A stretch of DNA of 64,000 bases from Hallerella sp963660435 (GCA_963660435.1 CAVKYI010000005.1:58215-122214); one strand, 5' to 3'; counted from the stretch's first letter, positions 1 through 9,279 are shown. The notes: generated by a model not told the origin, from the letters alone. Made by a program: numbers and translations.

Positions 1-268
1 AAACAGGATTCCCGTCGATACGGATCCGTTCCCGCACGTTCACCAGATGCGGACTCGTGTAAAGACCGGAAGAGACTCCGTGAGCGGAAAGAATGTTCGC
101 AAGATAGAACGCCGTGGAACCTTTCCCGTCCGTACCGACGACATGAATCGACTGAAACGTTCTTTCCGGATGTCCAAAGGCTTCCAACAGCCTCTCCATG
201 TTTTTCAGGTCACCCGTCATTCCCAAAGGCGCCAGGGAACGAAGATATTCAATGCCGAATTTTTTCAT
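1..268 (-). CDS. folC: Folylpolyglutamate/dihydrofolate synthase, N-terminal part
   Basis: The gene runs off the left edge of the window, so only about 89 N-terminal residues are visible. They begin MKKFGIEYLRSLAPLG and contain the FolC/Mur-ligase P-loop HVVGTDGKGSTAFYLANIL followed by the family motif GLYTSPHLVNVRERI. FolC adds glutamate to folates (and often to dihydropteroate) in the cytoplasm using ATP. The ATG at 268 gives the usual short FolC N-terminus before the P-loop. It is divergent from the radical SAM gene, and the 43-nt gap must hold both promoters. Identification rests on the P-loop and the SPHL motif; the C-terminal ligase domain is outside the window. Confidence 0.9.
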   Translation of the reverse strand, partial: MKKFGIEYLRSLAPLGMTGDLKNMERLLEAFGHPERTFQSIHVVGTDGKGSTAFYLANILSAHGVSSGLYTSPHLVNVRERIRIDGNPV

Positions 269-311
269 CACTCCAAATTTAGCTAACATTGGATGCAACA
301 AGCGAGATTCT

Positions 312-1175
312 ATGAGTGAAGAAGCACTGGAAAAAGCCTGGAGCGATCATTCGCGTCTCTGGGAGCACAATCTATGGGTTTACCCGGTCATCAGCCGGCG
401 AGCAAGAGGACTGTCTATAGGCATCAACCTGAATCTCGACAAGCGCTGCAATTTCGATTGCGCATACTGCCAGGTCGATAGGAATGTGCCCGGTCCAAGC
501 GAGAAAATAGACATTTCAAGAATCGAAAGGGAAATCGAGAACATCGTCTCTGCCTACGAAAAAAACGGCCTCGCCGATTTTTCTTCCTTCCGGAATGTCG
601 AGGTGGAGAAGCGGGAAATCAAGGACATCTGTCTTTCGGGAGACGGAGAAAGCACGATGGCTCGGGAATTTCCGGAAGTCTGCCTGCTGATGCGCAAGAT
701 GCAGGACAAATACGACCGTCATCCCTTGCAGCTCACGCTCATCACCAATTCGACTCTTCTCGACCGGCCGAATGTTCAAAAGGGGCTCTCCCTTCTCACC
801 GAAAAGAAGGGCGAAATCTGGACAAAGCTCGATGCCGGCAGCGAATCCTGGTATCGGAAGATAAGCCGTTCCCGGGTTCCCCTGGAAAAAATACAGGAAA
901 ACATCGAAGCGACCGTCAAGAAATTCCCGATTCGAGTCCAGACGATGCTTTGCAAGATAGGTTCCGAATTTCCCGACGAAAATGAAATTAACTTGTATGT
1001 AAACAGACTGAAGAAAATCTACCTTTCCAACCCAGAGAACCTGCTCGGCATCCAGCTCTACGGCGTCGTCCGACACACGGCGCTTCCCGACGTTCACCCA
1101 ATCGACAAGGCGTTCTTTGAGGAAGTGGCGAGTAGAATCCGCGCCGAGATTCCCGCGAAAATCGACATTTACTAG
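312..1175 (+). CDS. Radical SAM protein (COG0731-like)
   Basis: A cytoplasmic radical S-adenosylmethionine enzyme of about 287 residues. The 4Fe-4S cluster motif CxxxCxxC is seen as RCNFDCAYC near residue 42, preceded by the typical strand GLSIGINLNLD. A glycine-rich SAM-contacting segment (CLSGDGEST) follows. Family members of this size include wyosine-base enzymes and uncharacterised archaeal/bacterial proteins; the substrate cannot be read from the sequence. The start at 312 (MSEEALEKAW) is preferred to upstream in-frame starts because those would run into the divergent folC gene. It converges with ftsE across a 24-nt gap that contains a palindromic motif. Confidence 0.8.
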   Translation: MSEEALEKAWSDHSRLWEHNLWVYPVISRRARGLSIGINLNLDKRCNFDCAYCQVDRNVPGPSEKIDISRIEREIENIVSAYEKNGLADFSSFRNVEVEKREIKDICLSGDGESTMAREFPEVCLLMRKMQDKYDRHPLQLTLITNSTLLDRPNVQKGLSLLTEKKGEIWTKLDAGSESWYRKISRSRVPLEKIQENIEATVKKFPIRVQTMLCKIGSEFPDENEINLYVNRLKKIYLSNPENLLGIQLYGVVRHTALPDVHPIDKAFFEEVASRIRAEIPAKIDIY

Positions 1176-1186
1176 CCTTACAATCT

Positions 1187-1208
1187 CTAAAGGTCACCTT
1201 TAAAGAAT
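1187..1208. repeat. Dispersed palindromic motif, copy 1
   Basis: A palindrome with arms TAAAGGT and ACCTTTA around a single C, between the convergent ends of the radical SAM gene and ftsE. It resembles sites near 58101 and 63898 (shared core AGGTCACCT followed by an A-rich tail). Too short alone to be a terminator with certainty. Confidence 0.4.
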
Positions 1209-1889
1209 GTCTCGATTTTGCAGAACGCCGTGAGAAAGCGTCAAGCGGCGAAACGGACTGTTCATGTAAAAATCCGGATTGTGCGTCGCCATGAGAACGG
1301 TCGTTCCCCGCGCGTTGATTTCCTTGAAGATGTCGAAGACCTCCCGGGCGTTTTCCGGATCCAGGTTTCCCGTGGGCTCGTCGGCAAGAATCAGATAGGG
1401 ATTATGCACCATTGCGCGGGCAATGGCCACGCGCTGCTGTTCTCCCCCCGAAAGAGTATAAGGCATGGAGAGCCTCTTTTGGGATATTCCCACCAGGGAA
1501 AGCGCATCGAAGACCTTTGCGTTCAGCTGCCTTGGCGGAGTTCCCGTAATTCGAAGCGCCAGGGCGACATTTTCAAAGACATTTCTGTCCGGCAAGAGCT
1601 TGAAGTCCTGGAACACGATCCCGATGCGACGACGAAGTTCCTGGACATCCGAATCCGTCGCCGTCTTGGAGTCGAAAACGACATTCTTCGAAAACTGCAC
1701 CATGACTTCGCCACCATGGAACGCGTCCGGGCGTTCGTCCATGTAAATCAGCTTGAGAAGCGTCGATTTTCCCGCCCCGCTGTGGCCGGTCAAGAAGACA
1801 AATTCCCCCTGGGCAATGCGAAGCGTTACGTCGGAAAGAGCTTTCCAGCAATCTTCATAGGTTTTCGTCACGTGCAGGAACTGGATCAT
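1200..1889 (-). CDS. ftsE: FtsE-like cell-division ABC transporter ATPase
   Basis: A 229-residue ABC ATPase. Visible are Walker A GHSGAGKSTLLKLIY, Q-loop IGIVFQDFKLLPDRNV (the FtsE-typical QDFKLL), signature LSGGEQQRVAIARAM, Walker B LILADEPTGNLDP and the H-loop ATHN. FtsE works with the membrane protein FtsX to control septal peptidoglycan hydrolases. The start MIQFLHVTKTYED at 1889 matches the family length; earlier in-frame starts would overlap surA. It follows surA by 5 nt, so it is probably co-transcribed with the foldase genes. No FtsX gene is next to it: the next gene downstream is on the other strand. The FtsE assignment over other MacB/LolD-like ATPases rests on the QDFKLLPD segment and length. 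Confidence 0.8.
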   Translation of the reverse strand: MIQFLHVTKTYEDCWKALSDVTLRIAQGEFVFLTGHSGAGKSTLLKLIYMDERPDAFHGGEVMVQFSKNVVFDSKTATDSDVQELRRRIGIVFQDFKLLPDRNVFENVALALRITGTPPRQLNAKVFDALSLVGISQKRLSMPYTLSGGEQQRVAIARAMVHNPYLILADEPTGNLDPENAREVFDIFKEINARGTTVLMATHNPDFYMNSPFRRLTLSHGVLQNRDIL

Positions 1890-1894
1890 GCAAG

Positions 1895-3169
1895 TCAATC
1901 CTTCATGCGGATTTCGACGTGCACTTCGTCGCGCCACTTCTTGACAAATTCACGAAGCTTCCTGTCTTCCATGTAGTTGATGGCGAACATTTCTATCTTC
2001 ATGTAGTCATCTTCGAGCGTGTAGTCGCGAACCTGCTTCATGTCTTCCAGGCGAAGCAGGTGATACTCGTTCCCGGCAAGGAACGGATCCGAGATTTCGC
2101 CCACGGAAAGACTTGAAACGACCGGCAGGAACAGCGTATCGACTTCCGTCTTTTCCAGCCAGCCGAGATTTCCCCCGTTGAAATTCGATTCCTTGTCCGA
2201 ACTGAACTTTCGTGCGGCATCGGCAAAGAGAGAATCCGAAGTCAAGGCGGTTTTTAGCGAATCCGCAAATTTCAAGACGCGGTTAGAGTCCGCCGCCGTC
2301 GGAACGGTCTGCAAGAGAATCATCGCCGTGCGAACTCCATCCTCCTTTCGCCCGATGACCCGGATAATCGTCCAGCCCCGTTCGGTCTTTACCGGATTCG
2401 GCGTATATTCCCCATTTCCGACTGTCTTGGTAGCCCGCTCATAGACGGGGTCCAGAAGCCCCTTCTGGACGTATCCAATGTCGCCGCCCTTGCTCGCCGT
2501 GGAATCCTGGGAATGATTCTTGGCAAGGACTTCCCACATGATGCCGTGATCCAGGGAATCAATCAATCGTTCCGCTTCGCGCCGTACCGAATCCACGACA
2601 AGCGAATCGGGATCGATCTTCAAGGCGATGTGAGAAAGACGCATGCAGTTGTACTGACGCGGAATGGAATCTCTGTAATGCTCGTAGAACTCGGCAACCT
2701 CCTTGCGGGTAGGCTTGATTCCGCCTGCGTACTTTTGACGAATCCTTCCGATAGTCATCTGCTCGCGAATCTGCTTACCGAGATTTTCCCGATATTGCAC
2801 CATGCTCATTCCCAGCTGGGCGCGAATCGCCCGTTCGAGAATTTCCATGCTGATGTTTTGCCTTGCCGCCAAATTCTGCAGATGCTGCGAAACGCGCAAC
2901 TCGACATCGTCATCCGTAACCTGGATGGAATCCCTATCGACACGGGAAAGCAGGACCTTGTCATCGATAAGCTTGTCGAGGACAAAGGCAATCTGCTCCT
3001 TTTCGGACATCCTGGACGCTTCCGCCGAGTTCTGGAACTGGTAAAGATTTTCCATCACTTCGGATCGCATGATGGGTTTTCCATCGACAATCGCCGCAAT
3101 GGATTCGAACAGTTCCGGGGCGGCGAAAAGGGACGCCGCGATAAAGAGAACAACGATACATTTTTTCAT
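1895..3169 (-). CDS. surA: SurA-like periplasmic peptidyl-prolyl isomerase/chaperone
   Basis: About 424 residues with a signal peptide (MKKCIVVLFIAASLFAAPEL) followed by the SurA N-terminal chaperone core (ESIAAIVDGKPIMRSEVMEN). Two parvulin-type regions follow, recognisable from segments such as SQDSTASKGGDIGYVQKGLL and SSDKESNFNGGNLGWLEKTE. SurA escorts unfolded outer-membrane proteins to the BAM complex. The ATG at 3169 is chosen over a TTG at 3184 that overlaps the upstream stop, because the signal peptide then starts cleanly. It lies between a lipoprotein with a SurA-N-like region and ftsE on the same strand, which suggests an envelope-biogenesis operon. Family identity is secure; equivalence to E. 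coli SurA rather than another parvulin chaperone is likely but not proven. Confidence 0.82.
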   Translation of the reverse strand: MKKCIVVLFIAASLFAAPELFESIAAIVDGKPIMRSEVMENLYQFQNSAEASRMSEKEQIAFVLDKLIDDKVLLSRVDRDSIQVTDDDVELRVSQHLQNLAARQNISMEILERAIRAQLGMSMVQYRENLGKQIREQMTIGRIRQKYAGGIKPTRKEVAEFYEHYRDSIPRQYNCMRLSHIALKIDPDSLVVDSVRREAERLIDSLDHGIMWEVLAKNHSQDSTASKGGDIGYVQKGLLDPVYERATKTVGNGEYTPNPVKTERGWTIIRVIGRKEDGVRTAMILLQTVPTAADSNRVLKFADSLKTALTSDSLFADAARKFSSDKESNFNGGNLGWLEKTEVDTLFLPVVSSLSVGEISDPFLAGNEYHLLRLEDMKQVRDYTLEDDYMKIEMFAINYMEDRKLREFVKKWRDEVHVEIRMKD

Positions 3170-3180
3170 AGAAACTCGAC

Positions 3181-3990
3181 TCAATGAGTTGCGGATTTGG
3201 AAATTTCCTCGGGATAGATAAAGATCGCCTGCCGTTTCTTGACGGAATCCTTGAACGCCGCGATAAATTCCTTTCGCTTGGCATTTGCCGCAAGAGTCCG
3301 CGCAAGTTCCGCGACATCCGCAAACGGACGAACCGAACCCGAATCAACCTTGGAGATGACAATGACGCTCTTGAGATTCTTCCCGCATGCCTTCGGTGGC
3401 GTAATCTTCCCGACGGCAAGCTGCCCCGGATCGACTGCCGGACAATCCAGCGGAAAGGCCGTCACCGAATCAAGACTCTCCACATCGCGGACAAGCCAGC
3501 TCTTTTCGGGCTTTTCGAGAATCGTCCTTTTCGACATGGGACCGTAATACTTCCACGCCGTAGCGCCGCTCGCATAGGTGACAACGGCGATATCGTAAAC
3601 ATTCGCGTTCAACGCGAACAGCTCGGGATGTTCGTCGTAATAGGCCGCGACATCGGATTCGGAAATCGAAAGCGTATCCGTCACCTGCGCAAAATACGCA
3701 CCCAGGACAATTTTCTTCTTCGCGTCTTCCAATAGACGTTTCACTTCCGGCATTTCCCCGATGCCATCCGCCAAGGCGCGTTCATAGACCGATTCGCGGT
3801 TCACCCAGTTTTCGACCTGTTCCATCCGGGCTTCGAACGGAAGGGAGTCCCAATTTCCGTTTTCGCTTAGAAAGGAAAGCTTCAGCTCCGAATTTTCGAC
3901 GCGCGCAAGCGTCGGATCGGAACTTTCGCCCAGATTCTTGCAGGCGACGAGGCAAAGTACGAAGAGGATGAATAGCAGGGAAAGGCGCAT
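3181..3990 (-). CDS. Lipoprotein with SurA/PpiC N-terminal-like region
   Basis: About 269 residues with a lipoprotein signal peptide ending in the lipobox LVAC (MRLSLLFILFVLCLVACKN). The mature part begins with a region like the helical N-terminal domain of parvulin-type foldases (RMEQVENWVNRESVYERALAD...). It also has a segment ending ISESDVAAYYDEHPELFALN, typical of PpiC/SurA-like proteins just before the isomerase domain. I see no clear parvulin active-site pattern, so enzymatic activity is uncertain. The gene is 11 nt upstream of surA and 27 nt downstream of hrpA. A membrane-anchored partner of SurA-type folding is the inference from position. Confidence 0.65.
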   Translation of the reverse strand: MRLSLLFILFVLCLVACKNLGESSDPTLARVENSELKLSFLSENGNWDSLPFEARMEQVENWVNRESVYERALADGIGEMPEVKRLLEDAKKKIVLGAYFAQVTDTLSISESDVAAYYDEHPELFALNANVYDIAVVTYASGATAWKYYGPMSKRTILEKPEKSWLVRDVESLDSVTAFPLDCPAVDPGQLAVGKITPPKACGKNLKSVIVISKVDSGSVRPFADVAELARTLAANAKRKEFIAAFKDSVKKRQAIFIYPEEISKSATH

Positions 3991-4017
3991 CGCCCACAAA
4001 ATAGAAAATTTTGAAAT

Positions 4018-7000
4018 TCAGCGCCTCCTGAAACGCTCGCGCAACTTGAGCAACGCGTCCTTTTCTATCCGCTCCTCGGGAACGTTCGAAAGGACAGAAC
4101 GCCTATAGCGCAAGAGTTCGAACTGTTCCGCGAGAACCTGCAAGGCGACCTTCGCCCGGAACATCGAAATTTCGTCTTCCGCCTTCTCGGAAGAGAGCAG
4201 CAAGTCCCTCGCGTTTTTCAGTTCGGCGTCTTTGATGAACCGCCCCGAAAAATACGGAGAAAAGGCTTCGCGGAAATCCTTGTTCGTCGGCAGGGAAAGA
4301 CGCTCGTTCCAGTCAGGAAGTTCTCTTTCCGGTTCCAGGAACGCGGCAATCATCCGCAGACGGGCGTAGAGGTTTTCCTCCGCGGCGATCTTCCCGGCAA
4401 GGCCCAGGACCGGAGCGGAAACCTTTTCTCCCCGACGAAAGCGGACAAACGCTTCCCGGAAATTTTCCCACATCCGGACAAACGCGGAAACGCCGAGATA
4501 GGCCGCATCGAAAACCATGCGAACCAATCCTTCGCGAGAATCCGTTTCCTGGGCTGTACGCGAAGAAGAAAGATCGGAAAATGTCCTCACCCTGTGCGAG
4601 CGGGCAAATTCAAGCCCGGCAAAGCGCGGAAGCGCCCTGTCCAGATAATCGTGCGTGAACTTTTCCCTTTCCGAATCGTTCATGGCAAGCAACGAGCGCA
4701 AAGCCCATCCCAAGTCATCCTTTCGGTTCAGAAAGGCGAAGCGCGATTCGAACAGGGACTTGAGCGGAGAATCTTCAAGACTTGCGTTTTGCGCGCGACG
4801 GCGAAACTTCTGCCAGAATTCCGCTTCGGCGACATTCATCGGGCGAACGGAATCCGGAGCCCAGCCATAGAAAACGCCAAGAACGGGAAACGAAAGAGCC
4901 GCATTCCGGGCAAGCGGACATACCCTATCGAAAAAACCACAGGCGCCACATTCCGGGGAAAGTTCGAACAGGAATTTTTCGGAAGCGCCGGGAACGGATA
5001 TCGACAGATGAAGCCTTAGATGATGCTCGCCTTGCGGATTCAGCACCGGAAGCGCTCCCTCGAAGGCACCGAAGTCCAGGAACGCTTCGTAGAGGGAAAC
5101 CATCGGGGACTTTAGAGGATTCCTTCCCAGAAAATCGACGAGGCGATCGTCCAGTTCCTCTTTTTTCTGTTCGAATTTCTTGCGGTCGGTCTTGGGAAGT
5201 TCCCGAACGAACGATTCGACCATCCAGGAACGCCACTTGGAAACTTCGCGAGCGAGAATCGAAGGGGAAAGCCTAGGCAGGAAATCCGCGGGAATTTCCA
5301 GGGAAAGGCCGTCCCAGGGCTTGCCGGAATCAAAGACAAGCTCTCCGCGAATCTGCCTGTCAAGAATTTTCAGGAATTCCACGACGCCGCCGTGCCGCGC
5401 CGCATTCCTCTCTTCGGCGGCGCGCGCGATCTTTTTCCGATACGCCGCGGCAATGACCGGATTGTTCCGGAACGATTCCAGATGTTCCATCCCGGTTTCC
5501 GAAGCCTGCATCCAGTCCGCCACTTCGTAGCGAAGCGCCTTGTCCGTATTCTTTTCGATAAACTCCTGGAGCGTCTTCAACGAGCAGACTCCGGGAGCGC
5601 GCTCCACCAGGTAATCGACCTGCAGATCGTCCGACGGGGCAAGCCCCCAGCGTCGCAAGCGAACCTCGCTCGCCCGGAGCGTTTCCAGGACCTTTTCGTT
5701 GTGACGCATAAACGGCAAGGGTCGCGGCATATCTCCCTCGACAATCGCTTCGAGAAAAAAGATTCTCGCCGCATTCTCGGGATTCACCCGCCCGTAATCG
5801 ACGCGGTGCGAACGGGATAGCAACATCCCGCGGAAAGAGACCTCTTCCACGGCTTCCACGAATCCCCGCTCCGGATTCCATTTCGGTTCGAACCAGCGGT
5901 AAGTACAAAAATTCCCGGCGACCTTGACTATCCATTCCGGCAGGATTTCCGCGGCTTTCGTCAAGAACACGCGGCTCGTTTCGCGGACTTCCGCGGACAG
6001 CACGAACTCGGGAAACTTTCCCGCCAGATCGCTTCCGGGAAACAGATAGGCGTCCCGACCGCCGACAAGGCGATAGCAGCCGTTGTCCTTGTCCCGCCGA
6101 GCGACCCCGCCCAGAAATCCCGAAAGCAGCGCGATATGCAGGTTGTCCCGGTGAAAGGAACCGAACGGACAGACATAGGAATCGAACCGGGCTTTCAAAA
6201 TCCGAGAGAACTGTTCATACAGATCGATCCATTCCCGACAGCGCAAAAAGTGCAGGAAATGCTTTTCGCAGTACTTGCGAAGCGAATTCCACGAAGTTCC
6301 GTTCCACTCCCGACAGAATGCGTTCCATTCCGCAAGAAAAGTGAGAAAATCGCTCTTGTGGCCACCCAGCGACCTGTGCATCCGACGGGCCTTTTCCCTT
6401 TGCGGTTCATCCGACGGGAAAAGCCTCGGATCCTGGATGGAAAGCGCGGAACAGACGATAAGCGCCGGCTGCAAGACTCCGGAATTTCTCGCCCGGAGAA
6501 GCACGGCGGAAAGCGCGACATCCATCGGAAGGTGCGCCATTTCCGCACCGAACGGTGTCACGCGCGCACCGCGTTCTACGCTCGAAAGCGCCCCCAGTTC
6601 GAAGAGCGTCTTGTATGCGCCGCGAAAAGCCGACCGGGGAGGCGGCTGGATAAACGGAAATTCCTCGACGGAAAGTCCAAGGCTTCGCAACTGCAGAACC
6701 ACGTTGGAAAGATTGGAACGCCGGATTTCGGGTTCCGTAAACTCCTCGCGACCTTCAAAATCATCTTCCGTGTAGAGACGCACGCAGACACCGGGCTTCA
6801 CGCGCCCGGCGCGACCCGTCCGTTGCCGTGCGCTCGCCTGGGAAATTTTTTCCACCGGAAGTCCCTGGATTCGCGTCTGCGGATTGTAACGCGAAACCCG
6901 CGCCATTCCCGTATCGACGACATACGCGATTCCCGGAATGGTAAGCGACGTCTCCGCGATATTTGTCGAAAGGACGATGCGCGTCTTTCCCGTCTTCCGA

Positions 7001-7824
7001 AATACCTTCTTCTGTTCCTGCGGTCCCATCCGCCCGAACAGCGGAAGGATGTCGAAACTTTTTTCGTCAAGCGCTTTCTCGAGTTCTTCGCAAAGGTCCT
7101 GGATATCGCGTTCCGTCGGCAAGAAGCAGAGCAGATGATCCTTTTCCGATGATTCCAGGGAAAGGATAGCGTCGCGAGCCTCATCGACAAGTCCCGAATC
7201 GCCCTTGCTTTTCGAAGCGTTCTCCTGCGGATCCGCATAGACTACCTCGACGGGAAACGTCCTTCCCTCCGCTTCGAGAACCGCCGACCCTTCGTAAAAT
7301 TTTTCAAAGAGCTTCGCGTCAAGCGTCGCGCTCGCGATTACCAGGCGAAATTCCGGACGTTCCCGGAGAACCGACTTGAATATTCCGAGCAGAATGTCGA
7401 TGTTCAAGGACCGTTCGTGCGCTTCGTCGATTAGAATCGCGGAATACATCCCAAACAACCTGTCCCTGCGAAATTCCTGCAACAGGATGCCGTCCGTCAT
7501 CACCTTGACGGGAGCGTCCTTGGGACCTTCTTCCAGAAAGCGGATCCGCGTCGAGACCAGGCTTTCGTCTCCGAGTTCTTCGCGCAAGCGGTCCGCAATC
7601 GACATCGCGGCGAGACGCCTCGGTTCCGTCACCCCGATCCTTCCCTTCGCGGCGATTCCGCTTTCTAGCAGGAACTTGGGAACCTGGGTCGATTTTCCGG
7701 AACCCGTGTCCGCCTTGACGATAATCACCTGGTGACTTTCGAGAAGCGAAAGGAACTCCTCCCGTTTCCTGACGACGGGAAGATCCGGGTATTCGATTTT
7801 AAGTTGCGAAAGATTCTCGGTCAC
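4018..7824 (-). CDS. hrpA: ATP-dependent RNA helicase HrpA
   Basis: A 1268-residue DEAH-box helicase, the usual HrpA length. Motifs in order: Walker A ADTGSGKSTQVPKFL (about residue 37), Ia TEPRRLAA, DEAH as LIDEAHERSLN, SATLDAKLF, NIAETSLTIPGIAYVVDTG and QRTGRAGR. These are followed by the helicase-associated and OB-like region and a long C-terminal DUF3418-type part. HrpA acts on structured RNA, for example mRNA processing or rescue of stalled ribosomes. The start is GTG at 7824; it overlaps the stop of the upstream zinc-ribbon gene as GTGA, so the two are probably translationally coupled. Several long open frames on the opposite strand inside this gene look like GC-driven shadows. Confidence 0.93.
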   Translation of the reverse strand: MTENLSQLKIEYPDLPVVRKREEFLSLLESHQVIIVKADTGSGKSTQVPKFLLESGIAAKGRIGVTEPRRLAAMSIADRLREELGDESLVSTRIRFLEEGPKDAPVKVMTDGILLQEFRRDRLFGMYSAILIDEAHERSLNIDILLGIFKSVLRERPEFRLVIASATLDAKLFEKFYEGSAVLEAEGRTFPVEVVYADPQENASKSKGDSGLVDEARDAILSLESSEKDHLLCFLPTERDIQDLCEELEKALDEKSFDILPLFGRMGPQEQKKVFRKTGKTRIVLSTNIAETSLTIPGIAYVVDTGMARVSRYNPQTRIQGLPVEKISQASARQRTGRAGRVKPGVCVRLYTEDDFEGREEFTEPEIRRSNLSNVVLQLRSLGLSVEEFPFIQPPPRSAFRGAYKTLFELGALSSVERGARVTPFGAEMAHLPMDVALSAVLLRARNSGVLQPALIVCSALSIQDPRLFPSDEPQREKARRMHRSLGGHKSDFLTFLAEWNAFCREWNGTSWNSLRKYCEKHFLHFLRCREWIDLYEQFSRILKARFDSYVCPFGSFHRDNLHIALLSGFLGGVARRDKDNGCYRLVGGRDAYLFPGSDLAGKFPEFVLSAEVRETSRVFLTKAAEILPEWIVKVAGNFCTYRWFEPKWNPERGFVEAVEEVSFRGMLLSRSHRVDYGRVNPENAARIFFLEAIVEGDMPRPLPFMRHNEKVLETLRASEVRLRRWGLAPSDDLQVDYLVERAPGVCSLKTLQEFIEKNTDKALRYEVADWMQASETGMEHLESFRNNPVIAAAYRKKIARAAEERNAARHGGVVEFLKILDRQIRGELVFDSGKPWDGLSLEIPADFLPRLSPSILAREVSKWRSWMVESFVRELPKTDRKKFEQKKEELDDRLVDFLGRNPLKSPMVSLYEAFLDFGAFEGALPVLNPQGEHHLRLHLSISVPGASEKFLFELSPECGACGFFDRVCPLARNAALSFPVLGVFYGWAPDSVRPMNVAEAEFWQKFRRRAQNASLEDSPLKSLFESRFAFLNRKDDLGWALRSLLAMNDSEREKFTHDYLDRALPRFAGLEFARSHRVRTFSDLSSSRTAQETDSREGLVRMVFDAAYLGVSAFVRMWENFREAFVRFRRGEKVSAPVLGLAGKIAAEENLYARLRMIAAFLEPERELPDWNERLSLPTNKDFREAFSPYFSGRFIKDAELKNARDLLLSSEKAEDEISMFRAKVALQVLAEQFELLRYRRSVLSNVPEERIEKDALLKLRERFRRR

Positions 7825-8189
7825 AGGCGTTCGATAAATTCGGAAACATCCTTGCAGGTTTCCAGATCGATTTTCAGGTTATCGACATCTTCCTTGGATA
7901 TTCTGCCGGCATCATTTTCGGGACGGGAAATTTCCTCGTGCCGCCCAATCGGCGGCAAGGCGTTTCGCTCCGGATCGACGCATTCCCGCAACGCATCGAC
8001 AACCCTGGAAAGCTTTTTCCGCAAGGAATGAAACTCCTCCCTGTCGAGTTCAAAGACTTCTCCGTCGATAGTAATCAAGGGAGACTTGCAGCGTCCGCAG
8101 ACGCAGACGACCATCGAGCTCTTTTTTCCTTGGAGCGAAACGTCCATTTCGTTTCCGCAGTGAGGGCACTTGATATGCATTTCATCCAT
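7821..8189 (-). CDS. Small zinc-ribbon protein of unknown function
   Basis: A 122-residue protein starting MDEMHIKCPHCGNEMDVSL with a second metal-ligand pair in CVCGRCKSPL, giving a four-cysteine zinc ribbon over the first 40 residues. The rest is charged and helical with no recognisable domain. The last four bases overlap the hrpA start, so it is the first gene of the hrpA operon. Zinc ribbons of this kind bind nucleic acids or proteins; a role helping HrpA is a guess from the coupling only. Confidence 0.7.
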   Translation of the reverse strand: MDEMHIKCPHCGNEMDVSLQGKKSSMVVCVCGRCKSPLITIDGEVFELDREEFHSLRKKLSRVVDALRECVDPERNALPPIGRHEEISRPENDAGRISKEDVDNLKIDLETCKDVSEFIERL

Positions 8190-8232
8190 AGCCCTAATTT
8201 ACCTTTTTCCCTTTCGAAAGGACAATCCGTAT

Positions 8233-8261
8233 AAAAAAAGCCCCGGGTAGAGCCGGAGCTT
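8233..8261 (-). terminator. Rho-independent terminator after the DUF3332 gene
   Basis: Read on the minus strand, a 9-bp stem (AAGCTCCGG with CCGGGGCTT, one G-U pair) with a 6-nt loop is followed directly by seven T. It lies 20 nt beyond the stop of the DUF3332 gene. Confidence 0.85.
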
Positions 8262-8280
8262 CCTTGAATCTTCGAGAAGA

Positions 8281-8715
8281 TTACTTGACGTCGTACTGGG
8301 CAACGACCTGGCCGTTCGCATCGAGAGCGCGGATAACGTCGGCATCGCGTTCGAGCTTGAGGTCGGCCTTGTTTCCCTGGGCATCGATAATCTGGACAGC
8401 GAGTGTTCCGTCTTCGTTCTTGATGGCGGAAATCTGGTTGCCCTGGGCATCCTTTTCGAAGTACGTGTCGTTCGAAGCGATCGGATTCGAACCGGTCCAG
8501 AATTCGACCGTGTTCAAGATCAGGCCATCGATAAGACCGATGCAGATTCCATAGACCGGGATGACCCAGAGAATGAAGTGCACGCAGGAATTGAGCCACT
8601 TGTTGCCAAGCGTACCGTTCCATTTGTAAAGCTTGTTGGTAAGGCCGTAGCTACCGTAGCAGGCGGTCAGAGTGAAAGCGGCAGCGAGTGCGAGCGCGAT
8701 GAGACTTTTTTTCAT
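8281..8715 (-). CDS. DUF3332 family lipoprotein
   Basis: A 144-residue protein with signal peptide MKKSLIALALAAAFTLTAC and a lipobox cysteine. The DUF3332 core follows: CYGSYGLTNKLYKWNGTLGN, a hydrophobic stretch around WVIPVYGICIGLIDGLILN, and the family motif NTVEFWTGSNP. The last 50 residues are an acidic, repetitive domain. DUF3332 proteins are envelope-associated and of unknown function. A good ribosome binding site (AAGGAG) lies just before the ATG and a clear terminator follows, so this is a single-gene transcription unit. Confidence 0.85.
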   Translation of the reverse strand: MKKSLIALALAAAFTLTACYGSYGLTNKLYKWNGTLGNKWLNSCVHFILWVIPVYGICIGLIDGLILNTVEFWTGSNPIASNDTYFEKDAQGNQISAIKNEDGTLAVQIIDAQGNKADLKLERDADVIRALDANGQVVAQYDVK

Positions 8716-8805
8716 GATGAACTCCTTGTGAAAATGAATTTCGGTTTTAAAAGTAATAAAAGAAGGATATTTCCGCTAGGTGAGCAAAGTCACAGAAAAG
8801 GATTT

Positions 8806-9279
8806 TTACTCCTCCGCTTCGCCTTCATCCTCCGGGACTTCCGCGGCAAGCGGCTGAGCCTCGCCGAGAAGGGCGCTAACGTCGATGCCGAGAAGGCTTT
8901 TCTTCTTGTCGAAACTCGCCACGATGTAGTAGTCGCTGTTCCACGAAAGCGTGCGGAGCGTTCCCGAACCGTCCGCCGTTCCCGAGAGCTTCGCCGAAAA
9001 GACCGAGGGACTGGTCAGGCGCTTTTCGATCGTGGCAAAGTCCTTGGACGTCTTCGCCTCCTGATTCGCCGTGCAGGCGATATTCCAGAGGACCGCATTG
9101 TTCTCGATAACGGAATTCTGGCCTTCCACGATGTTTACCGCCTGCTTGTAGTAGGCTTCCGTCTTTTTCAGGTAGGCGTCTTCGGCCTGGGAGACGTAGG
9201 CACCCTTTTGCATAAAGAGAAGGGCGAGAATGGCGACGTTCAGCGCAAGAGATGCAATCAGGATATACTTGAACTTCAT
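8806..9279 (-). CDS. Membrane-anchored hypothetical protein, paralog of the next gene
   Basis: A 157-residue protein with an N-terminal membrane segment (MKFKYILIASLALNVAILALLF), then a helical region containing AEDAYLKKTEAYYKQAV and a globular part with an LGIDVSALLG strand. It ends in an acidic tail EVPEDEGEAEE. It shares architecture and local sequence with the gene 9 nt upstream: the ALNVA anchor, the V-x-x-QN-x-x-I centre, and the cysteine or serine strand before SLLGIDVSAL/FVSVDYRAL. The mature domain is probably extracytoplasmic. No family is recognised. Ribosome binding site GAGGAAAC precedes the ATG. Confidence 0.65.
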   Translation of the reverse strand: MKFKYILIASLALNVAILALLFMQKGAYVSQAEDAYLKKTEAYYKQAVNIVEGQNSVIENNAVLWNIACTANQEAKTSKDFATIEKRLTSPSVFSAKLSGTADGSGTLRTLSWNSDYYIVASFDKKKSLLGIDVSALLGEAQPLAAEVPEDEGEAEE

